From NCBI GenBank assembly GCA_023954035.1, contig JAMLIT010000024.1, positions 1 through 56,387 on the forward strand: 56,387 nt of DNA. Direction: 5' to 3'. Each line of letters opens with the position of its first letter. The first letter of the stretch is position 1. Source of the DNA: Burkholderiaceae bacterium. Its GTDB lineage: Bacteria; Pseudomonadota; Gammaproteobacteria; Burkholderiales; Burkholderiaceae_C. Of the stretch, positions 42,659 to 51,158 are shown piece by piece. The translations under genes and the position numbers were made by a program. The notes under the pieces are model-generated. The model was not told where the DNA came from. It worked only from the letters and a program-made list of their open reading frames with translations, and searched no databases.

Positions 42659-43934
42659 GCAACTGCTTATACAGGCACACGCGCCAACGCGCAGGCCCGC
42701 ACCCGGAGCTGCGGACAGCCCAGGGCTGCGCATCCGCAGCGCGGATGCTGAGCAAATCGCCCTGGCCCTGCGCGAGGGCCGCGAGCAGTTGCTGGCGATG
42801 TTCTCCGGCTTCGAGGCGGCCCTTGGCACCCAGGGGCTTGCCATTGCTTTCGATCCGGTGCTGAACCTGCCGCTGTGGGAGCTGGGCCACATCGGCTGGT
42901 TCGAAGAGTGGTGGATTCGCCGCAACCCCGAGCGCACACGCGGTACGCACTGCAGCGCTGCTCTGCACTGCCTTGACTCGCTATTGCCTGGGGCCGATGC
43001 GCTTTACGACTCGTCGAACGTCCCGCATGCCACGCGCTGGCGTCTGGCGTTGCCGGATGCGGACGCGACACGCGCCTACCTTGCACGGGTGCGCGAGCAA
43101 ACCCTGGCGCTGCTGCCGACGGGCGCGGCCGATGCCCAGGCGCTCTATTTCTTTCGGCTGGCGCTTCTGCACGAGGACATGCACCGCGAGGCCTGGTTCA
43201 TGATGGCGCAGCACCTGAACATCGAGCTTGGCCTTGCTCGGCCTGAAGCCTGCGGCGCGCTGCCTCAGGACCCAGGCGAATGGGCGGTGCCCGGTGGTGC
43301 GCGGCGCGTGGGCGGCGGCGCTGAAGGGTTCTCTTTCGACAACGAACTGCAAGCCCATACGCCTTTCGTTGAACCCTTTCGAATGGACCGCGCTGCCATG
43401 ACCTGGCGGCGCTACCTGCCCTTTGTGCAAGCCGGCGGCTACGACGACGCAGGACTGTGGACGCCCGAAGGCTGGCAATGGCGTCAGCAGCACAGCGATG
43501 GCATGCCTTTGCATACGCGGATCGCAGACGGCGAATGGCAGCAGCGGCGCTTTGGCCACTGGAGAGTGCTGAACCAAGACACTCCGGCCATGCACCTGAG
43601 CGCGCACGAAGCCGCCGCCTGGTGCCGCTTTGCCGGACGCCGGCTACCCACGGAATTCGAGTGGGAGAGCGCAGCGCGCCTGGCAGCCGAGCAGACCGAA
43701 GCCTTTGATTGGGGCCGGGTGTGGGAATGGACGGCCAGCGCGTTCGCACCCTACGCCGGTTTTGCGCCGCACCCGTACCGTGACTATTCGGCGCCATTTT
43801 TCGACGGTCGGCCGGTGCTGCGCGGCGGCTCTTTTGCCACCCATGCGCGCATGCTGCATCCAGCCTACCGCAATTACTTCACCGCGGACCGGCGGGACGT
43901 GTTTGCAGGCTTTCGCTCGTGCGCCATGGGCTGA
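42657..43934 (+). CDS. senA: Selenoneine synthase SenA-like (EgtB-type iron enzyme)
   Basis: Two-domain protein of 425 residues. The N-terminal DinB-like domain carries the three iron His ligands of the EgtB family: H78 (ELGHIGWFEEWW), and H172 and H176 in the HxxxHxE motif HEDMHRE. The C-terminal half is an FGE-sulfatase fold: GRRLPTEFEWESAA, WEWTASAFAPYAGF and RGGSFATHARMLHPAYRN, ending GFRSCAMG. EgtB joins sulfur to hercynine; SenA is the relative that joins selenium from the selenosugar. SenA over EgtB is chosen because senB and senC are adjacent and no egtA, egtC or egtD is present. Alternative: an ordinary ergothioneine EgtB. Confidence 0.88.
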   Translation: MQLLIQAHAPTRRPAPGAADSPGLRIRSADAEQIALALREGREQLLAMFSGFEAALGTQGLAIAFDPVLNLPLWELGHIGWFEEWWIRRNPERTRGTHCSAALHCLDSLLPGADALYDSSNVPHATRWRLALPDADATRAYLARVREQTLALLPTGAADAQALYFFRLALLHEDMHREAWFMMAQHLNIELGLARPEACGALPQDPGEWAVPGGARRVGGGAEGFSFDNELQAHTPFVEPFRMDRAAMTWRRYLPFVQAGGYDDAGLWTPEGWQWRQQHSDGMPLHTRIADGEWQQRRFGHWRVLNQDTPAMHLSAHEAAAWCRFAGRRLPTEFEWESAARLAAEQTEAFDWGRVWEWTASAFAPYAGFAPHPYRDYSAPFFDGRPVLRGGSFATHARMLHPAYRNYFTADRRDVFAGFRSCAMG

Positions 43935-44007
43935 GCCAAGCGCCGGATCAAACAATGCCGGCGCCCAAATACAGTTGCGCCGCTCAAAGCTGCAATCCAC
44001 ATCGAGA

Positions 44008-44066
44008 GCTATTATTTATATAGCTAACAGCGCCTATGAATAGAGCGCTAGAGGCCATTTTTACTC
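44008..44066 (+). repeat. Family A dispersed intergenic repeat, copy 5
   Basis: AGCTATTATTTATATAGCTA followed by ACAGCGCCTATGAATAGAGC and GCTAGAGGCCATTTTTA. It abuts the stop of the crotonase gene and closes the 130-base gap after senA. Confidence 0.7.
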
Positions 44067-44862
44067 AAAATTTACCATGTCTGCCGGCGCCTTGGGCAAA
44101 GCGCGCTGCGCCGCGCAAGGCGTCTGCCAGACAGGCTCGCCCACCTTGCCATTCCTGCAGCAGCGCCTCGGCGGTGGCCAGTCCGTCCTGAGCGAGCACG
44201 CTGGCCCGGTCCGCGCGCAGGGTTCGCTGAGGAAAGACAACCAGGCTGCGCGCCAGTTCCAGGGCAGCCTCCAGCGATTGCCCGGGCGCAACGACGCGGT
44301 TGCACAGGCCAATGGCCAGGGCCTCGGTCGCGTCGACCTTGCGCCCGGTCAGAATCAAATCCAGGGCCCGCCCCAGTCCAATCAGACGCGGTAAACGCAC
44401 CGTGCCGCCATCGATCAGCGGCACGCCAAAGCGGCGGCAATAGACGCCCATGTACGCGTCTGATTCCATCACCCGCAGGTCGCACCACAGCGCCAGTTCC
44501 ATGCCACCCGCCACGGCGGCGCCCGCGACGGCGGCAATGACGGGTTTGGACAACTGCAGCCGACTCGGGCCCATCGGGGCTTCAGGCTGCGCCTGGCCGG
44601 GATCAAAGTCGAGGGCTTGGGCCAGCGCCTCGGGGTCGGTCCCCTGGGCCCCCAAGACGGCCGCCGCCTGCAGGTCCCAGCCGGCGCAAAAGTGCCCGCC
44701 CGCGCCGTAAAACACCGCCACGTCGGCGCCGTCGTCCTGCTCGAAAGCGACGAACGCCGCGTGCAGGGCCTGGGCGCTCGCGCGGTCCACCGCATTGCGC
44801 ACCTGAGGACGGCTGAGTGTCACGAGCGTGACGCGGTCGAATTTTTCGGTGTAGACGTTCAT
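44065..44862 (-). CDS. Enoyl-CoA hydratase/isomerase (crotonase) family protein
   Basis: Crotonase-fold enzyme of 265 residues acting on acyl-CoA. Start ATG 44862 (MNVYTEKFDRVTL); a GTG four codons upstream (44874) is also possible. First oxyanion segment GGHFCAGWDLQAA, second AAVAGAAVAGGMELALWCDL, then RRFGVPLIDGGTVRLPRLIG. The catalytic Glu pair of true hydratases is not obvious, so hydratase, isomerase or another crotonase reaction is possible. Divergent from livH; part of an acyl-CoA block. Confidence 0.87.
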   Translation of the reverse strand: MNVYTEKFDRVTLVTLSRPQVRNAVDRASAQALHAAFVAFEQDDGADVAVFYGAGGHFCAGWDLQAAAVLGAQGTDPEALAQALDFDPGQAQPEAPMGPSRLQLSKPVIAAVAGAAVAGGMELALWCDLRVMESDAYMGVYCRRFGVPLIDGGTVRLPRLIGLGRALDLILTGRKVDATEALAIGLCNRVVAPGQSLEAALELARSLVVFPQRTLRADRASVLAQDGLATAEALLQEWQGGRACLADALRGAARFAQGAGRHGKF

Positions 44863-44972
44863 GGTGTTCTGCACGACATTTCGGCCGACGCTCTTGGGGT
44901 TAGCCCCCGCTTGCCGTATGCCCGGGGTGCGGGCACATTATTTATGCAAAGTCGGTGCTTTGCAAAACTACC

Positions 44973-44976
44973 GGAG
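44973..44976 (+). promoter_or_regulatory. Ribosome binding site choosing the livH GTG start
   Basis: GGAG, 5 bases before GTG at 44982. The longer frame from 44955 has no such site. Confidence 0.5.
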
Positions 44977-44981
44977 ACTTC

Positions 44982-45857
44982 GTGCAGTTCCTGCAATTGT
45001 TGGTCAGCGGCATCTCTCAGGGCTGCATCTACGGATTAATCGCACTCGGTTTCGTTCTTATTTACAAGGCGACCGAAGCCGTGAGCTTTGCCCAGGGCGA
45101 GCTGATGATGCTGGGCGCGTTTTGCGGCCTGGCGCTGATGACCGTGCTGGGCTTTCCGTTCTGGCTGGCGGTACCGGCCACCATCGTGGCCATGGGCCTG
45201 TTTGGCGTGGTGCTCGAGCGCGTCGTCATCCGCCCCATTCTTGGCCAGCCCCTGTTTTCCATCGTGATGCTGACCATTGGCGTGGGCTACGTGCTTCGCG
45301 GCCTGGTCACCATGATTCCAGGCATCGGCACCGAGACCCACACCCTCCCCGTGCCGTACAAGGACATGCCGTTGCGGGTGGGCGAACTGGTGCTAAGCGC
45401 CGAGCAGGTGGTGGTGATCGGCGCCACGGCGGTGCTGTGCCTGCTGCTGTACGCGATGTTTCGCTTCAGCAAGCTGGGCGTGGCCATGCAGGCAGCATCA
45501 CAAAACCAGCTCGCCGCCTACTACATGGGCATTCCGGTGCAGCGCCTGAACGGCCTGGCATGGGGGCTGGCAGCGGCCGTTGCCGCGGTGGCAGGCCTGC
45601 TGCTCGCGCCCATCACCTTCGTGCACGCGAACATGGGCTTCATTGGTCTCAAGGCCTTCCCCGCCGCCGTCGTGGGCGGCTTTGGGAGCCTGCCGGGTGC
45701 CATCGTCGGCGGCCTGGTCATTGGCATGGTCGAATCGCTCTCCGGTTTTTATCTGCCCGAAGGCGTGAAGGACGTCGCGCCGTACATCGTGGTGCTGATC
45801 ATGTTGATGGTCAGACCCAACGGCTTGTTTGGCGAACGCTTGAGCAAGAAAGTATAG
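44982..45857 (+). CDS. livH: Liv-type ABC transporter permease LivH
   Basis: 291-residue inner-membrane permease with about eight segments. LivH marks: SGISQGCIYGLIALGFVLIY, EAVSFAQGELMMLGAF, and GLKAFPAAVVGGFGSLPGA near the end. Works with livM, livG, livF and one or both of the binding proteins at 51159 and 52563. The wider gene set (acyl-CoA synthetase, thiolase, FadB) suggests a carboxylic acid substrate rather than leucine. Confidence 0.93.
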   Translation: MQFLQLLVSGISQGCIYGLIALGFVLIYKATEAVSFAQGELMMLGAFCGLALMTVLGFPFWLAVPATIVAMGLFGVVLERVVIRPILGQPLFSIVMLTIGVGYVLRGLVTMIPGIGTETHTLPVPYKDMPLRVGELVLSAEQVVVIGATAVLCLLLYAMFRFSKLGVAMQAASQNQLAAYYMGIPVQRLNGLAWGLAAAVAAVAGLLLAPITFVHANMGFIGLKAFPAAVVGGFGSLPGAIVGGLVIGMVESLSGFYLPEGVKDVAPYIVVLIMLMVRPNGLFGERLSKKV

Positions 45858-45859
45858 GA

Positions 45860-46005
45860 ATGGCACTCCCCCGATGCGCCTTCGGCGCCTCCCCCGCAAG
45901 GGGGCGATACCAGTGGCCCGGCAAAGCCGGCTCCACGGTATCCCTGGTATTGGGCAGCGCCGGTTGCACGCGCCATGGGCCATGGACCAGCAGGGCGATG
46001 CACTG
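45860..46005 (+). repeat. GC-rich repeat between livH and livM (family B, type 2)
   Basis: Contains CGCCTTCGGCGCCTCCCCC, GCCCGGCAAAGCCGG and CCTGGTATTGGGCAGCGCC. The last two blocks recur at 55190-55330 (ACTGGCAAAGCCAG, CTGGTATTGGTCAGCGCC). It separates two genes that normally overlap or touch. Confidence 0.65.
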
Positions 46006-46007
46006 AT

Positions 46008-47084
46008 ATGCGTTTTCTCTTCAAAACTTCCTATTCGCAGGACCTGCGGCTGGCCAAACACGGCGGGCATTTGTTTTGGTATGGGCTGCTGGGGATTGCG
46101 CTCCTGGCGGCCCCTTGGTTCACTCCGGAATACTGGTTGGCGCAGCTCACCTTTGTGCTCATTTACGCCATCGTCGGTCTGGGCTTGATGCTGCTGGCCG
46201 GCTTCACCGGTTTGTTCTCGCTCGGGCACGCGGCCTTTGTGGGCGTGGGGGCGTACACGCAGGCAGTGCTCACCGGCATGGGCTGGCCTTTTCTGCTTTC
46301 ACTGGCATGTGCGGCGGGCATTTCCGCAGCGGTGGGTGTCATCGTGGGGTTGCCCGCGATGCGGGTCAAGGGCATTTACCTGGGCATGGCAACGCTGGCT
46401 TTCGGCTTCATCGTGGAAGAAGGTTTCGCCCGCTGGGAAAGCGTGACCGGAGGCAATTCGGGCAAGACGGTCTTGATGCCCGAAGTCTTTGGCGTGCCGC
46501 TCGACTCGGCCATGGCGTTTTATTTTCTGTGCCTGGTCATCACGGTGGCCTGCACGCTGATCATCCTCAACCTGCTGCGTTCACCGACTGGACGAGCGTT
46601 CGTCGCCATTCGCGATTCGGAGATTTCGGCGCAGAGCATGGGCATCCACCTGGCGTACTACAAGACCCTGTCGTTCGGCCTCTCGGCCGCATTCGCCGGC
46701 ATCGGCGGCGCACTGTATGCGCACAAGCTGCAGTTCATCTCGCCAGACCAGTTCAGCATTTTGCAATCCATCGACCTGCTGCTGATGATTGTCATTGGCG
46801 GCCTGGGCTCGGTGCATGGCGCTTTCCTTGGGGCGATCTTTCTGATCTCCATGCCCCAACTCATTGCGCTGGGCAAAGACTGGCTGCCCGATTCCGTTGG
46901 CCAGTCGCCCGGCCTGCAGGGCCTGGTGTACGGCGTGGTACTGATCAGCTTTGTGCTGTTCGAACCCATGGGGCTCTATGGCCGCTGGCTCAAGGTGCGC
47001 ACCTGGCTGCAGATGTTCCCGTTCTATCGCCAGGGAATGTTCAAGCGGCAGAAGTCTTTTCAGAAGTCGGACAGATTGAGATGA
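46008..47084 (+). CDS. livM: Liv-type ABC transporter permease LivM
   Basis: 358-residue permease, ATG 46008. About nine membrane segments; marks GLGLMLLAGFTGLFSLGHAA, GLPAMRVKGIYLGMATLAFG and IVIGGLGSVHGAFLGAIF. The second membrane subunit with LivH. Separated from livG by 268 bases of repeat DNA. Confidence 0.93.
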   Translation: MRFLFKTSYSQDLRLAKHGGHLFWYGLLGIALLAAPWFTPEYWLAQLTFVLIYAIVGLGLMLLAGFTGLFSLGHAAFVGVGAYTQAVLTGMGWPFLLSLACAAGISAAVGVIVGLPAMRVKGIYLGMATLAFGFIVEEGFARWESVTGGNSGKTVLMPEVFGVPLDSAMAFYFLCLVITVACTLIILNLLRSPTGRAFVAIRDSEISAQSMGIHLAYYKTLSFGLSAAFAGIGGALYAHKLQFISPDQFSILQSIDLLLMIVIGGLGSVHGAFLGAIFLISMPQLIALGKDWLPDSVGQSPGLQGLVYGVVLISFVLFEPMGLYGRWLKVRTWLQMFPFYRQGMFKRQKSFQKSDRLR

Positions 47085-47089
47085 AACAC

Positions 47090-47345
47090 TCCCCGAGTCG
47101 CTTCGCGCCGCCATGCAGCCGCCAGAGTCGGCAGCCCTTCGGGAATGTCCAAGCCTGCAGAGGCAGGCTTGGAGCCGCACCCCTGCGCCCCGCTCTCGCC
47201 TCGCTGCGCGATGCGGGAGGGAGACGCCCCCGGCGCCCGGGGTGCAGACAACATCGGTATGTCGCGGCCGCGGCCACTGTGCGGGGGGCACTGGCTGCGG
47301 TCTCGCCCTTTTCGTGGGCTGTGGGTGGCGCAAAGCGCTATGGAC
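47090..47345 (+). repeat. GC-rich repeat between livM and livG (family B)
   Basis: Shares with the copies at 14605 and 27840 the blocks GCCAGAGTCGGCAGCCCTTC, GTCCAAGCCTGCAGAGGCAG and GCTTGGAGCC. A hairpin-forming part (CTCGCTGCGCGATGCGGGAG) resembles one in the 49035 copy. No gene found. Confidence 0.65.
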
Positions 47346-47352
47346 AACTGAA

Positions 47353-48213
47353 ATGACCGCTAGCGTTTCCACCATGGCCGACGAAATCCTGCTCAGCGCC
47401 AAAAACCTCAGCGTACGCTTTGGCGGCGTGCTGGCGGTCAGCGATGTGAGCTTCGACGTGCGCCGGGGCGAAGTATTTACGCTGATCGGCCCCAACGGTG
47501 CCGGCAAGACCACCGTGTTCAATCTCATCAGCCGCATCTACACCCCCACGGCGGGCCACATCGAATGGTCGGGACCGGACGGCCCCATCATGCTGACCCA
47601 GCAACCCCCGCATACAGTCGCCGGGCTGGGCATTGCGCGCACCTTCCAGAACATCGAGTTGTTCGAGCACGCCAGTGTGCTGCACAACCTGCTGATTGGC
47701 CGCCACACCCGCCGCCAAACCGGCTTGTGGGCCGACATGCTGTTCACCGGGCGCGTACGGCGCGCCGAGATACGGGCCCGCGAGAAGGCCGAGGAAGTCA
47801 TCGACTTTCTCGACTTGCAGCATTACCGAGACACCCTGGTGGCGGGGCTCCCCTATGGCGTTCGCAAGGTGGTGGAACTGGCGCGCGCGCTGTGCACCGA
47901 GCCGCAACTGCTGCTGCTCGACGAACCTTCGTCGGGACTGAACGTAGAGGAAACCGAAGACATGGCGTTCTGGATCCAGGATATCCAGCAGGAGCTGGGT
48001 ATTTCAGTGCTGATGGTGGAGCACGACATGACGCTGGTCTCCAAGGTCTCCGACCGGGTGCTGGCCATGAACCAGGGCGAGCTGGTTGCGTTGGGCACGC
48101 CACACGAGGTGCAGGCCCACCCGGGCGTGATCGAGGCCTATCTGGGCAGCATCGACGAAGTCACCAGCCTGCGCCGCCCCGCCGGCAGCGCGCCCCTGCG
48201 GAGCGCAGCATGA
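47353..48213 (+). CDS. livG: Liv-type ABC transporter ATPase LivG
   Basis: 286-residue ATPase from ATG 47353 (ATG 47374 also possible). Walker A GPNGAGKTT, Q-loop ARTFQNIELFEH, a degenerate signature LPYGVRKVVELARAL as normal in LivG, Walker B LLLLDEPSSGLN and switch VEHDMTLV. Its stop overlaps the livF start (ATGA). Confidence 0.93.
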   Translation: MTASVSTMADEILLSAKNLSVRFGGVLAVSDVSFDVRRGEVFTLIGPNGAGKTTVFNLISRIYTPTAGHIEWSGPDGPIMLTQQPPHTVAGLGIARTFQNIELFEHASVLHNLLIGRHTRRQTGLWADMLFTGRVRRAEIRAREKAEEVIDFLDLQHYRDTLVAGLPYGVRKVVELARALCTEPQLLLLDEPSSGLNVEETEDMAFWIQDIQQELGISVLMVEHDMTLVSKVSDRVLAMNQGELVALGTPHEVQAHPGVIEAYLGSIDEVTSLRRPAGSAPLRSAA

Positions 48214-49031
48214 TGATGATCGCCCCCACGCCCTTGAGCAGTGCGCTGCCCGGCGGAGCGCTTGCGCCGCTCTTGCGTTTGCAAAACGTGGAGAGCGCCT
48301 ACGGTCCGATCAAAGCAATCCGCGGGGTGAGCCTGCAGGTGCAACCGGGCGAGATTGCGGCCGTTTTGGGCAGCAACGGCGCCGGCAAGACGACCATTCT
48401 GAAAACCATTTCCGGCATCCTGGATCCCCGCCGCGGCAGCGTGGAGTTCGATGGCGCCGACATCACCGCCCACGACCCCGCCGCCATCGTGCGCCGAGGC
48501 ATGGTGCATGTGCCCGAGGGGCGCGAGGTCTTTGCTCTGCTGCCGGTGCGCGAAAACCTGCTCATGGGCGCCTACACCCGCAGCGACGGCGACGCCGTGG
48601 CGCGCGACCTGGAACTGGTCTACAGCTATTTTCCCATTCTGCGCGAGCGTTCCAACCAGGAGGCGGGCCTGCTCTCCGGCGGTCAACAGCAAATGCTGGC
48701 GATCTCGCGCGCACTCATGGCCGCGCCGAAACTGATCCTGCTCGACGAGCCCAGCCTGGGGTTGTCGCCGCGCCTGACCAAGGAAATTTTCGAGATCGTG
48801 GTGCGCATCAACCGGGAACGCGGCACCACCATCTTGCTGGTGGAGCAAAACGCCAACATGGCGCTCAACGCGGCCGACTATGGCTATGTGCTGGAAAACG
48901 GCCGCATCGTCATGGAAGACACCTGCGCCAACCTGCGCGAGAAGGACGACATCAAGGAGTTCTACCTGGGCATGAAGGACCAGGGCGTACGTGGCGAGCG
49001 GCGGTGGAAGAAGAAGAAAACATGGAGATAG
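48210..49031 (+). CDS. livF: Liv-type ABC transporter ATPase LivF
   Basis: 273-residue ATPase; three consecutive ATG codons at 48210-48218 make the exact start uncertain. Walker A GSNGAGKTT, HVPEGREVFALLPVRENLLM, signature LSGGQQQMLAISRAL, Walker B LILLDEPSLGLSP and VEQNANMALNAAD, typical of LivF. Unusual: a basic tail (RRWKKKKTWR) beyond the usual end, possibly read into repeat DNA. Confidence 0.93.
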   Translation: MMMIAPTPLSSALPGGALAPLLRLQNVESAYGPIKAIRGVSLQVQPGEIAAVLGSNGAGKTTILKTISGILDPRRGSVEFDGADITAHDPAAIVRRGMVHVPEGREVFALLPVRENLLMGAYTRSDGDAVARDLELVYSYFPILRERSNQEAGLLSGGQQQMLAISRALMAAPKLILLDEPSLGLSPRLTKEIFEIVVRINRERGTTILLVEQNANMALNAADYGYVLENGRIVMEDTCANLREKDDIKEFYLGMKDQGVRGERRWKKKKTWR

Positions 49032-49034
49032 CAC

Positions 49035-49200
49035 GGATGAAGCTCCCCCCTGCGGCGCTGCGCGCATCCCCCTCTCTCCCACCTCGCTGCGCGAGGTGGG
49101 AGGGGGACGCTCCCAGCGCGGCGGGGCGGCGCGGCCGGCCAAGGCCCTTGCGCGGGAGCACTGGTGTTGGCCCCGCCTGTTTGATGGGCTGCGCCCAATG
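49035..49200 (+). repeat. GC-rich repeat between livF and the acyl-CoA synthetase gene (family B)
   Basis: Includes a strong stem (CTCCCACCTCGC with GCGAGGTGGGAG) and GGCGGGGCGGCGCGGCCGG. It resembles the second half of the copy at 47090. No gene found. Confidence 0.6.
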
Positions 49201-49223
49201 TGCAGCGCTTTGGGTCACTTGAA

Positions 49224-51080
49224 ATGTCAAATCTCTGGAACTTAGACCATATCCAACCTGCCGGCACCGACGTGCTGGCCGGCGACACCGTTCCCGCGAT
49301 GTTTTGGAACGCCGTGGCCGAGCGGGGGTCCAGGGTATGGATGCGCCAGAAGCACATGGGCATCTGGAAGAGCTGGACTTGGGACCAGACCGCCGATGCT
49401 GTGCGCGAGATCGCTGGCGGGCTGATGGCATTGGGGCTGGCACCGGGCGAGTGCGCATCCATCCTCTCCAACACCACCATCGAATGGGTGCTGTGCGATC
49501 TGGCGGTGCTGGCCTGCGGCGGTGTCTCCAACGGCATCTATCCCACCGATGCCGCCAGCCAGGTGCAGTATTTGTGCGAAGACTCGGCCACGCGCGTGCT
49601 GTTTGTGGAAAACGACGAGCAGCTCGACAAGGCGCTGGAGGTGCGGGATCGACTGCCTTCCTTGCGCAAGATCGTGGTCATCGACATGGAAGGCCTGCGC
49701 GGCCTCGACGAGGCCGACGTCATCGGCCTGGACGCCCTGCGCGAACTGGGCCGCGGCTACCTGCAGCAGCATGCGGGAGAACTCGAGCGGCGCACTGCCG
49801 CCTGCCAACCGGGCGATCTGGCGATTCTGGTCTACACATCAGGGACCACCGGAAAACCCAAAGGCGCAATGCACACGCATGGCGCCATCACCTACACCTT
49901 GCGCGGCTACAACACCCTGATTGCCCGCAACGACAACGACGAGGCCATGTGTTTTCTGCCGCTGTGCCACATTGCCGAGCGCATGGGCGGTGAGTATTTT
50001 TCGCTCTACACCGGCAACAAGCTCAACTTCGTCGAAAACCCCGATACCGTGCCAGAGAACGTGCGCGAGATTGCGCCCACGGTGTTCACCGCCGTGCCCC
50101 GTGTGTGGGAAAAGTTTTATTCCGGGGTCATGATTTCTCTCAAGGAATCGACGCGCTTGCAGCAGCTTGCCTATGCCTGGGCCATTGGCGTGGGCACGCG
50201 CATTGCCGATCGCGTTTTGACCGGCGAAGCCGTCAGCACCGGCCTCAAGCTGCGTTTTTATCTCGCGCGCTGGCTGGTACTGGACAACGTGCGCAAGCTC
50301 ATCGGCATCCACAAGGCGCGTTTCCTTGTCACCGGCGCCGCGCCGATTTCGCCTGAACTGGTGAAGTGGTACCTGGCGCTCGGCGTGCCCATGCTCGAAG
50401 TCTGGGGCATGACGGAAACCTGCGGCGCCGCCACCGGCGTACCGGCGAGCCGCATGAAGCCGGGCTCCATCGGGCCTGCGGCGCAGTTCAACGAGGTGCG
50501 CATTGCCGAGGGCACCGGCGAAATCCTGGTGCGCGGCCCGAACGTGTTCAAGGGCTACCTGAACCAGCCCGAGAAGACTGCGGAAACCATCGACGCCGAC
50601 GGTTGGCTGCACACCGGCGACGTGGGCACGATGGATGCGGACGGCTATTTTCGTATCACCGACCGCATGAAGGACATCATCATCACGGCGGGCGGCAAAA
50701 ACGTGACACCGAGCGAGCTGGAAAACGAGCTCAAATTCAGCCCCTACGTGACCGACGCCGTGGTGATTGGCGACAAGCGCCCTTACCTGACCGCGATTGT
50801 CATGATTGACCAGGAAAACGTCGAAAAATTCGCACAGGACAACGACGTGCCGTTTTCCAACTACGCCAGTCTCACGCGCACCAGCGAGGTCCAGGCGCTG
50901 ATCCAGGCCGAACTCGACCGCGTCAATGCGAAGTTCGCGCGCGTTGAGCAAATCAAGAAATTCTTCCTCCTCGACACCCAGCTGACCGCCGAGGACGAAG
51001 AACTCACACCCACCATGAAGCTCAAGCGCAAGCTGGTCGAGAACAAGTACGCGCCGCAGATTGACGCCATGTACCGTTGA
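49224..51080 (+). CDS. Long-chain-type acyl-CoA synthetase (AMP-binding)
   Basis: ANL-superfamily ligase of 618 residues that activates a carboxylic acid to its CoA ester through an acyl-AMP. Start ATG 49224 (MSNLWNLDHIQP). ATP/AMP motif YTSGTTGKPKGAMHTHG (about 206), VWGMTETCGAATG, the hinge GWLHTGDVGTMDADGYFRIT, and catalytic Lys region TPSELENELKF. Architecture matches FadD15-like long-chain or related synthetases. Between the liv genes and the binding-protein genes, it fits activation of the imported acid. Confidence 0.92.
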   Translation: MSNLWNLDHIQPAGTDVLAGDTVPAMFWNAVAERGSRVWMRQKHMGIWKSWTWDQTADAVREIAGGLMALGLAPGECASILSNTTIEWVLCDLAVLACGGVSNGIYPTDAASQVQYLCEDSATRVLFVENDEQLDKALEVRDRLPSLRKIVVIDMEGLRGLDEADVIGLDALRELGRGYLQQHAGELERRTAACQPGDLAILVYTSGTTGKPKGAMHTHGAITYTLRGYNTLIARNDNDEAMCFLPLCHIAERMGGEYFSLYTGNKLNFVENPDTVPENVREIAPTVFTAVPRVWEKFYSGVMISLKESTRLQQLAYAWAIGVGTRIADRVLTGEAVSTGLKLRFYLARWLVLDNVRKLIGIHKARFLVTGAAPISPELVKWYLALGVPMLEVWGMTETCGAATGVPASRMKPGSIGPAAQFNEVRIAEGTGEILVRGPNVFKGYLNQPEKTAETIDADGWLHTGDVGTMDADGYFRITDRMKDIIITAGGKNVTPSELENELKFSPYVTDAVVIGDKRPYLTAIVMIDQENVEKFAQDNDVPFSNYASLTRTSEVQALIQAELDRVNAKFARVEQIKKFFLLDTQLTAEDEELTPTMKLKRKLVENKYAPQIDAMYR

Positions 51081-51158
51081 TCGCAACGTCGTCAGCGAAC
51101 TTGCCCGTGGCGTGAAAGTTGCCGCAATTTATTACTGTGCACCCAAGGAGACAAAACT

